Position numbers and translations under genes: made by a program
The notes under the pieces: model-generated
Told to the model about the DNA's origin: nothing
The model's database searches: none
What the model saw: only the letters and a program-made list of their open reading frames with translations
Source: Chlorops oryzae
Lineage: Eukaryota; Arthropoda; Insecta; Diptera; Chloropidae
Direction: 5' to 3'
Length of the DNA: 64,000 nucleotides
NCBI GenBank assembly: GCA_020466095.1
Contig: CM035808.1
Span: 43,337,793-43,401,792 of the forward strand
In this document: one piece after another, positions 56,107-64,000 of the stretch
How the letters are laid out: each line of letters opens with the position of its first letter
Numbering within the stretch: position 1 is the first letter of the stretch

Positions 56107-58775
56107 CTGAAATGCAGTGAAATCAACTCTTCCGAATGCTTCTATTTTATGTTTAATACAAAGTTTATTTCAACTAGACCATTTTAATCTGCATGAAAAC
56201 CGCCAAACACTCTCATCTCCTCTCCAACAGTCAAACATCTCTCAGGTAATTAAGTTTGGAGTCTTTAAACGCTCACAGGTGGTCATGATCGAGCCAAGAC
56301 TCTCAGTCTCTTTTGATAGCCAACAATTAAAATCTGTTAAACAAAAATCAATTTCAATTTTAGGCACTTTAAGCAAATTTAAATTTAAATCAGTTTTAAT
56401 TTGAAATTGAATTTCGAAATCTGGCCTCATATCAATTAGCGGGTAATTACAAATTTCCCAAAACAGCCAGGCAATACGAAATGGGCTATTTCGAAAAATC
56501 CCGTTAAAGTAATTAGCTTGTTCTCGTAAATTCAGAAAATGCTAAAGGTTACCAGCTACCATAACCTTTATGTGTTCGTCTGTCTGTCTGGCAGTCGGTC
56601 GGTCTGTGTCTGCCTCTGCCTGCTGCCTGTCGTCTGCTCTTTATTCTCCTTGTCCACCACGTCGTCTGTCTTTCTAATTTTGTCCTCTCATTACATTCCG
56701 TATTTTGGACTATCATCATTGTTTGCACAGTCTCTTGTATAGCGTACGTGAAGGTGCCAAAAATAAACGCTGCACTTGTGCCACTGACAACTCCAATGGG
56801 ACCTTAGTACACTACTGTCCATGGCCGGTAAAAAGAAATCACAAAATAGAGAGCAGCAATGGCAAAGTACATGGCAAACGAAAATGACTCCAATCTCGTA
56901 TAAATTGTTACGAAATTCGGTGTACGGACCCCAAAAAGACCCTACCGTAAATATATATGTATCTATATAAATAGGAATAGACAAAAGTACAAAAGTTAGA
57001 ATCGTGACCAAATCGTTAGCGGGGAAATACTATGCGGCATTGTATACGTTTTCAGATGGTAGCGCCAAACACTGTACACAACAGTAATACCCACTACTGT
57101 TTCCGATTCTAAACTAACAGCGACACTTGGCACTCGCGTATTAAATACAACTATACAACAAAACATACACAAGATAAATAGGAGTAGGAAAAGAATTCGA
57201 AACAAAAAAAAACTTAGAAATAAGTTCAACTTTTAAACTCTTAAACAACCAAGTGTAACAGTTGTTGACGTTATTTTATTTGTTGTTGTTGTGATTGTTC
57301 TTTTTGTGCTACAGTTGTCATTTAGATACGTTTTGACCATGATCGCTATTCTCGAGCACGAATTTTGGGATATAAATACTTGAAATAAAGTTTCGAGCTG
57401 GAGACTTGAGCAAACAAATGAAATTGATACTTCTACTGGAGTTATAATTTTTTTTTATATTTATTTATCCAATGTATTTGGGTGCAGTGGGATTTATTTA
57501 ATTTGAGTGAAGGCTGACTTAACGTTAATACTTAATAAAAAATATGTCGCTTAAGAAAAAGCTATTTGGCTTTTCTATTGACAATAGTTACTTTTAAGCT
57601 TAATATTTTGATTGGCAATTAATTTTAAATGAGATGAAAAAAGGGTGTAAAACAAGGCTCTCGTAATTATGACTGAAATAGTTTCAATTTGCTAGTACAA
57701 GATATTTTTTTAAAATTGTGTGGACAATAATAGAGAATAGGACAGAAAAATTCATGATTTTTAGAGCCATCGAATAGATATAGCCCGGTTGAGACAGAAC
57801 GAGGCTTCAGAAAAAAGAGCAGTGAGCTTTTGCAGCTACTTAATGTGAATTTCCCACCAAGGAATGGCCTTTTTCTACAATCAAGGAACGAAGAGAGAAA
57901 ATGAATTTAAGGAAAGTGTTTAAAGCTTTACCCTTTTGGTCTGGCACCTTTACATGATCGACTGATAACTTAAATTAGAATTTATAAACTAAAAACGGAA
58001 AATAAATACTAAGAAAACAACATTAAAGATGATTCCAATATAGTTCGCCCACTAAGCCCGTTTTGGTATGTCAAAACAAACGAAATCTCTAACATCAAAG
58101 GTCAAAGATGATCGGATTTCTCGAGAAGAATGTACAGAAGAAGAATCTCAAATAAATAAAAAAAATATTCTGATTATCAATAAGCAGCTTTGACCGTTTA
58201 AAATGAATTGCTACTGTTTACTGAACGCATCATTTAAAAACCTATTATCCATTTTTAACTTTAATTCCACGAACTAATCAACTCGACATGATTTTTTGTT
58301 ACAACGTCAAGCTGAGCTTGACTCCATAAGATCCGTATCATGAAAATTTGGAAAGAATCAATACAAGCAAAAGTGAAAAAGTAAGCTTAAAATCTTTAAC
58401 AAGCGTAAATTTAATTTTTGAACTTAATTTGTGATGATCAATAACAAGCGCTGTTTGGTAGACCAATCTGAAGATATTACCAAGAAAAGCAGGGAATGAA
58501 TATTCTAAAATGTTTTTTTAACGCTCAAACCGAAAAACAGACACAGTGGGGAAAAGAAATAATCTGTCAAGTTACTCAAAAAAGAGAAGAAATTATTTTT
58601 AATCTCGCCTGAATGAGATGGGGAATGATGAGGCACTTGGTTTTGATCCGCACAATAAACATACTGTGTAAGATTTCTTTGAGAAGTTTTCCAAGAATGA
58701 GTTTAGAAAGTGTCTCTGAGGAAGACGGGATTAATTTGAAAGCTTCAACGCATCGTTTCAGACAACCATAGTTGA
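56107..58775. other. No gene recognised
   Basis: Ordinary AT-rich DNA with a TCTGTCTGTCTGGCAGTCGG stretch near 56578. Nothing supported. Confidence 0.35.
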
Positions 58776-59720
58776 AACAAGTAAGAAAGCTAAAGTCGGT
58801 CAAGCCCGACTTTGAAATACCCAGCGTCCCGACATTATGAGCGCACTATGTTTTGCTTCTCTATTTGTGGGCGTGGCAGTGGGAGGGAAACATAAATTAT
58901 TTCCCTACACCTTTCATTCGCCTTGGTGAACCTATGTTGCGAATTTGAAGCTTCTACGGATTTTACTTCGGAAGTTACGAAAAATCTTCATTTGTGGGCG
59001 TGCCAGTGGGCGGGCCACATACATTTTTCTCCTACACATTTTATTTGTCTTAGTAAACATATGTTACAGATTTGAAGCTTCTACGCCTTTTACTTCGGAA
59101 GTTACGAAAAATCTCTATTTGTGGGCGTGGCAGTGGGCGGGCTACATAAATTTTTGTTCCTACACCTTTCATTTTCCTTGGTCAACCTATGTTGCGAATT
59201 TGAAGCTGATACGCCTTTTACCTCGGAAGTTACGAAAAATCTTCATTTGTGGGCGTGGCAGTGGGCGGGCCACATAAATTTTTTCCCTACACCTTTCATT
59301 TGGGTTGGTCAACCTATGTTGCGAATTTGAAGCTTCTACGCCTTTTACTTCACAAGTTACGATAAACCCTTATTTGTGGGCTTATTTGTGGGCGTGGCTC
59401 GAGGAGGGCGGCGTCCATTTTTTCCAGGATATGTCCTTTTTCGTAGTTTACCAGTACACCAAATATCAATGAAATGTGTTGAGTGGTTCGCAAGTTACAA
59501 GCATTTTACTGAGAACACAATAAATTCATTTGTGGCATGGCAGTGGGCGGAGGTCTCCAATTTTTACTTAGGATCATACTCGGACTCCGATATACCTGTG
59601 TGCCAAATTTCGACTTGATTGGTCCAGCCGTTTCGGAGAAGATCTGGCCACGGATAGACGGACATGTCTAAATCGATTCAGTTTTTGATCCTGATCATTT
59701 CTATATATATTTTTCTATAT
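58776..59720 (+). mobile_element. Family A repeat, 3'-truncated copy A5 with four internal units
   Basis: Intact head AACAAGTAAGAAAGCTAAAG with hairpin AAAGTCGG...CCGACTTT. Unit anchors at about 58947, 59074, 59202 and 59329 (127-128 bp). The tail runs to GACATGTCTAAATCGATTCA and stops at TTTCTATAT (59720), losing the terminal hairpin. Confidence 0.87.
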
Positions 59721-59738
59721 CGGCGCTGCTAGGCTTTA

Positions 59739-60299
59739 GGTGACCGTTCGAATTTTTTTTTTTTGTTTTTCCCCCTATATAGAGCTTTTTGCGCTGATTC
59801 CAAATCCGAAATCCGTTTTTGTCGGCGAGCCGTGGTTTGTTTGCAATTTTAATAAGAAATTAGCACTTTTTCACTGTTCTGTTTGTTTATTTTTGAGTAA
59901 TTTTGACGTTTATGATGTTGCCAGACTGTACAATTTTGGCTGTTGAAATTATTTTTACAAAAAGAGTTGCGTTTGCAGTTACCGCGAAGGCCGCTTCGCG
60001 GCCCACGCGGAAAAAAAGGGATTGTACCCCTTGGACAGGACCGACAGTAGGGAAAAATAGAAACTTTTTATACGTAAAAATCTACCGATTGTCCGATTTA
60101 TATGTAAAACACAGTCTGGCAACATTGGTTTTGGTGTGTCAAATTGCTTGTTTACAATTTTCATACTTTTTCATACAAACTTTAAATCGCGATTATTGGA
60201 AAAGTAAGTGCGACCGACAAATTCTGACTTCATATTTGGGGTCAGCGGATAATTTTACGTGTGTGTACCAAATTTTATGCGCGAACTCGAACGGTCACC
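59739..60299. mobile_element. TA-flanked palindromic MITE, 561 bp
   Basis: Ends GGTGACCGTTCGA and its inverse TCGAACGGTCACC, flanked by TA at 59737-59738 and 60300-60301. An inner inverted pair ATGTTGCCAGACTGT (about 59916) and ACAGTCTGGCAACAT (about 60111) also pairs. A 166-codon frame starts inside and runs out past the right end, so it is not a plausible element gene. Confidence 0.75.
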
Positions 60300-60301
60300 T
60301 A

Positions 60302-60713
60302 AACCCAAGATATGCCAGATCGCATAATAAAGGCTTCAAAGCACCTTGCAGTTATGGGGTTTTTGCATTTCTTCGTGTTGCATATATCCGTAGTTCACTG
60401 TAAGCTTAAAAGCACACCTTACACACATATTCTAGTTTTCATTGACAAGTACATCAGACGAATTTGTGAAATAACTTTTAGACTTACCACTTCCATAATT
60501 TAAAATGTCCAAGATTATCTTTAGACTTTATATATTGCGAATACCATTACCGAAATTCAATCCTCACTCCTCTATTGAACACTCAAAAGTTTTAAAATAT
60601 GTTAAAAAGAATTGCCGCCGACGCCATATTTATACTAGGAATGGTGAGAAAAAATCGATAGCAACGAATGTTATATTAGGGATGTTAAAGTAAATATCGA
60701 TTTTTTTCTCGAA
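60302..60713. other. No gene recognised
   Basis: Short AT-rich spacer between two transposons. No supported feature. Confidence 0.35.
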
Positions 60714-60721
60714 AATTGTAG

Positions 60722-61074
60722 CAGTGATGCCAGATTGTGGGTTTTTCCCCATATTGTGGGTTTTTTCACTCAAAAAACGTTACATGGGGAAAAGTATGGG
60801 TAATTTCATATCGAAATTTATGCACTACATTTAAGCTATATTTACTACTACAATTTTAAGTTACTTTTATTTTTTTTGTTATTTTCTTGATACTTTTATT
60901 AAAATATTAAAATATTGCGTTTAAATGCAATGTTCAATTTTGAAATCGGTACGCCCATATTTTCAAAAAATCATTCTGGGTTTTTTCGTGGGTTTTTATT
61001 TTTTGAAAATGGGGGAAAATGGGTTTTTTTCCAATAAATGAGGGTTTTTTTATCGATAAAATCTGGCATCACTG
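60722..61074. mobile_element. Non-autonomous hAT element, 353 bp
   Basis: Ends CAGTGATGCCAGAT inverted on both sides, with a perfect 8-bp duplication AATTGTAG at 60714-60721 and 61075-61082. Subterminal GTGGGTTTTT motifs recur on both sides. No transposase. Confidence 0.92.
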
Positions 61075-61082
61075 AATTGTAG

Positions 61083-62030
61083 GCTGTTCCACGCTATTTA
61101 CACATTAAAGCTTTAGGTGCAATAGGAAATCTCGACACGATGATGCGTTTTGTTGTAGTGATCTGTCAAATCGTATATTAATGCAGACAAACCGACGAAG
61201 CAATATACAATGCTCTCCGACACGATAGCACGATATGACATATATAAGAAATATTTAACATTTGTCGCTCCGACATCATTTGACACTTTGAGGTCAGAGG
61301 TGGCTACTTTGAAAACAGGGCTGATAGCTCAAAAACTGTGCTGCGACAAAAATTCTCAACATTTATAATTCAAACAGCTGAAATTTTTTGTTGGATTTGG
61401 GAGCGTTATGACTCCTTGTTGGAGTAAGCGAAAAAATACAGCTAGGTTCCAGATCATTCGCGTAATACCTTACAACTTTTTAATACTACTTTCCATTCGA
61501 TTTCATTTTGCGCAAAGTTTTTATACAGAACTTATGGATGTTTTACATCAGCAGTCTAAACGCGAATGACTAATGAAAGCGAGTCGAACAACTTTCACTC
61601 ACACGGTCCGACTTTTACTCCAACTTGAGAAAAAATCCAGCTCGTTTGATTTTCATTCAACCTGTGCGTACGACTTGGTTGCTTATACGACCCCCCGTCA
61701 GACATTCAGACTTTCATCCGACTTGGACAAGTCGTAAAATCGGGAAAGAGAGAAAACCGCTCCCATAGCATATCTCAGCGCAACCTTAAGGCTTTCTCAG
61801 GCGGAGCAACGAAACATGTGTTTATTTTCGTGAATTACGAGTTTCGTTTTCTTCTTCTCCTTATTTTCAAATTTCCCCGAAACAAGAATAAGAGCTGAAA
61901 CACGTTCCGTCTGAACACTAATTTTTCTCTATACATTTCGAATCAAATTCGAGCATTTATGAACGGGCCCTCGATACATTTAGATGTATTCTTACCTATT
62001 AATACGTTTTTATATTTAAAATAAACATTA
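61083..62030. other. No gene recognised
   Basis: Mixed composition. CGACTT/AAGTCG phrases recur between 61600 and 61740 without clear periodicity. Confidence 0.35.
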
Positions 62031-62039
62031 TTATCCATT

Positions 62040-62129
62040 TTGGTCCTTTTTTTTTGAATTTGGCATCGATAGAGGAGGTCCCCCGAACAAAAATTCTCCC
62101 GGGCCCCACAAGGTGAAGTAACGCCACTG
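62040..62129 (-). mobile_element. Single end of a CAGTGGCGTTAC hAT-type repeat
   Basis: On the minus strand from 62129: CAGTGGCGTTACTTCACCTT then GTGGGGCCCGGGAGAATTTT. This resembles the end of the hAT at 2067, but the opposite end was not found, so it is treated as a fragment. Confidence 0.5.
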
Positions 62130-62225
62130 GGCATTAGCCAATAAAAAAGTCGATATTAAAGGCGATATATATATATTTTATATATAGAAACTGTAGAGAC
62201 ATCTTTCATTATACGCTATTTACAC

Positions 62226-62360
62226 GTTAAGACATTTCGATAATGAAACAAATTTTCGACGGCAAGGGTGGCTGGGGGAAGAGAGAAAAACAGTACCATA
62301 CCACATCCCCGTGCGTCCCTAGCCCACAAAAAGGGTGTTTCATTATCGAAATGTCTTAAC
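62226..62360. mobile_element. Foldback element with 25-bp perfect arms
   Basis: Arms GTTAAGACATTTCGATAATG plus AAACA at 62226-62250 are perfectly inverted at 62336-62360. TTAA sits in both arms, compatible with a piggyBac-like TTAA target, but the first internal bases (GAC) are not the usual CCC. Confidence 0.65.
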
Positions 62361-63300
62361 TAGGGTGACCAAATTGCCTTCGGTTAAATAAAGGACACCA
62401 TAAATCGAAAACCAAAAATCGCGCACACACAGGTGAGCACAAATTTTAAATTAGCATAGCTTTGTCAAAATAAAAGGTAAACGGACATTGTTTTTTATTT
62501 GCTAAGAATTGATTGGACTTTAAATCTGCATACTCAGATTTTACATTTAAAACGAGTTTTATATTTTTATTTGGGCTTTTTCAAAAAAACTTCATTTCAA
62601 TCCTGAAAAACAATTTTAAGCCCCCTTCTGTACAACCCAAAATAAAATGGCCTCTTAGCGCTTTTAGTCCTTAGACAAGGTGACCGCTGTTGCGGCAACT
62701 CGTAGTTTGTCGGTGAGAAACGTACTGAAAAGCGTGAGGGAAACATGTCGCTAATACCGCCCGTATGTTTCTCTTTCAAAAATTAGGATTTGCCGCAGCA
62801 AAGGTCGCATATTCTTAATACGGACTTACATGGGTTCTGTTCAGGTTTACACTAGATCCCATATTAATTATGTATAAAGCGATATGTGGAGGAACATATA
62901 GGTTTTTTGATCCGAAATTATAACTAAAAAGATGTTTTTTTTACCCATATGTTCAGGCTTACATTAGGGCGATATTTGCTTGATAATGCAACTCTGAACG
63001 AATTACCAGTACCGTCGACAGAAAAGGGATTTTATGTCGGCCGTATCAGCAATTTTACCTAACTCTGGCTTTGTTACAAACGAAGTGGGACGAAAGTTGT
63101 AAAAGCACAATGAACGGAAGTGCGGAAAGTGTCCTGTTTCCACTTATAGCCTTATGTCCTCTTTCAGCGCTATTTCGCAAAGACGTTTACAAAAATCTCA
63201 TCGCAATCAATTACGTCTATCTAGAATTTTAAACGAATGTTCTCTACCTGTAACTACGATCGTTTTTTGGGGCTAACCATAAGTACCCATCATAATTTAC
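62361..63300. other. Spacer downstream of the CoREST-like gene
   Basis: Two similar phrases, GGTTCTGTTCAGGTTTACAC (about 62833) and CATATGTTCAGGCTTACATT (about 62947), suggest a weak duplication of about 112 bp. No gene seen. Confidence 0.35.
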
Positions 63301-63311
63301 GAATTCAAAGA

Positions 63312-63334
63312 TTTATTGAATTTTAAACTTTATT
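63312..63334 (-). terminator. Two AATAAA polyadenylation signals
   Basis: AATAAA on the minus strand at 63334-63329 and 63317-63312, 24 and 41 bp past the stop codon of the CoREST-like gene. Position and strand fit a very short 3' UTR. Confidence 0.55.
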
Positions 63335-63357
63335 TCAAGACATTAATAATTTAAGAA

Positions 63358-64000
63358 TCACATGCATAACGAATTGTTTTGATTTAGCTGCTCTCGTTTT
63401 TCCGCACGTGGCCTTCCGCGACGCTCCACAGCTCGATTTCGACCACGCCTTTTTTTCCAGGAATAATAATAATTAATCAGCCCACCAACGGTTTTGTCCG
63501 GCAACAGTTCACGAATGCGTTTGAAATTTTTTCCATGAAGTAGCAAAGCTTCTTCGAAAATGATTTTATCTTCGCGAGTCCATTCATCGGGAAATGGTGC
63601 ATAGTTTGTTAAATCGATCATGGCCAAATTTATGTCATACTTGTGCCAATATAGCATTGCTAGCGCTTGCTCGATATTGTAATTATATTTTGTTGTTGCC
63701 AATGTTACATAGTGTTGAAGCATCGGCTCTGCAATTTCTTCTTTTGGCATCCAAACTGTCAAAGCTTTTTCGCCAATTTGTTCCAAATTTTGTTCGTCGA
63801 CAGGGACGTATGGTGGACAAATAGCTTGAAAATCCTTACCGACTTTTATCCTGAACTCTTCCTTCTTATTTTTGGTTTTGCTTTTTGCAGTTTCGATTAC
63901 ATCGATTGCAATTTTTACTTGACTTTGTTTTTCGATAAATTCCGGTACCACCGTTGGGATGATACACTCCTCCTCATCTAAGATAATAGTTGGAAATTCT
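63358..64000 (-). CDS. CoREST-like ELM2-SANT corepressor, 5' end beyond the window
   Basis: REST-corepressor family protein. CoREST proteins bridge LSD1-type demethylase and class I histone deacetylases on chromatin. The frame is open to the window edge, giving 213 visible residues with no start codon of its own in view. GTG at 63951 is not likely the start. Counting from the edge, an ELM2 domain spans about 49-131 (IKVGKDFQAICPPYVP, ALTVWMP, ALAMLYWHKYDINLA) and a SANT domain about 137-184 (PFPDEWTREDKIIFEEALLL, LLPDKTVGGL, YYYSWKK). A basic tail (KKRRGRNRAVERRGRPRAEK) and QNNSLCM end it. Family members normally continue through a linker and a second SANT domain, and none follows here. An acidic LDEEE lies near the visible N-terminus. 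The frame is continuous, and AATAAA follows closely. It may be a shortened paralogue, a retrocopy, or the last exon of a short isoform. Confidence 0.88.
   Translation of the reverse strand, partial: EFPTIILDEEECIIPTVVPEFIEKQSQVKIAIDVIETAKSKTKNKKEEFRIKVGKDFQAICPPYVPVDEQNLEQIGEKALTVWMPKEEIAEPMLQHYVTLATTKYNYNIEQALAMLYWHKYDINLAMIDLTNYAPFPDEWTREDKIIFEEALLLHGKNFKRIRELLPDKTVGGLINYYYSWKKRRGRNRAVERRGRPRAEKREQLNQNNSLCM

Noticed and set aside
59903..60403. 166-codon frame
   Set aside because: Crosses the right end of the TA-flanked MITE into unrelated DNA and has no recognisable motif.
61943..62134. Minus frame starting MPSGVTSPCG
   Set aside because: It reads through the CAGTGGCGTTAC transposon end and has no protein family features.
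63594..63981. Plus-strand frames opposite the CoREST-like gene
   Set aside because: Antisense shadows of the real minus-strand coding sequence.

Overview
The window looks like repeat-dense, AT-rich DNA from a higher dipteran. The evidence is (i) a mariner of the irritans/Himar1 type, (ii) many short non-autonomous DNA transposons with resolvable target-site duplications, (iii) two related interspersed families with hairpin ends and central tandem repeats, an architecture like fly DINE-1/DINE-TR (Helentron-derived) elements, and (iv) a CoREST-type nuclear corepressor gene. The species cannot be fixed from the sequence alone. Almost everything is intergenic or intronic. No tRNA, rRNA, CRISPR or bacterial-type operon is visible.

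Genes. The only convincing host gene is at the right edge (63358-64000, minus strand). It encodes an ELM2-SANT protein related to CoREST, is open to the window edge at its 5' end, and stops soon after the first SANT domain. Two transposase genes are recognisable. One is a nearly intact Himar1-like mariner (11905-13203) whose coding sequence is broken by one missing base just after the start codon. The other is a Tc1/IS630-like element (46512-47768) whose transposase lacks a start codon and apparently a short catalytic-domain segment. Two short open frames with gene-like context (1608-1709 and 38644-38748) are low-confidence candidates.

Layout. 1-4.8 kb: CGATA motif cluster, nested MITE and hAT insertion, foldbacks and a TA-flanked element with CACGTAAGGCCC ends. 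4.8-11 kb: low-complexity DNA, a long AATTT array and Harbinger-type and foldback MITEs. 11-13.4 kb: TTC array and mariner nested in a family B repeat. 13.4-19.9 kb: mostly featureless. 19.9-23.9 kb: T-rich tract, a segment present twice and differing mostly by indels, a 101-bp tandem array and a family C head. 24-27.4 kb: a 2.1-kb long-inverted-repeat element carrying a nested hAT. 30-31.3 kb: long GA tract and a piggyBac-type MITE. 33.2-34.9 kb: family A and family B elements side by side. 35-44.9 kb: pogo-type MITE, LINE remnant, inverted second copies of family A, the 101-bp repeat and the CACGTAAGGCCC element. 46.5-51.5 kb: Tc1-like element, MITE and a 450-bp hAT inside a LINE tail. 53-61 kb: three more family A copies, a TA-flanked palindromic MITE and another hAT. 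62-64 kb: inverted repeat and the CoREST-like gene.

How the parts relate. Several insertions can be dated relative to each other because the window also holds uninterrupted copies of the host repeat: mariner inside family B, hAT inside a MITE, hAT inside a LINE tail. Families A and B share the same kind of 5' head and 3' tail but have unrelated middles, and each has its own matching pair of end sequences. This is the most distinctive structural signal in the window.
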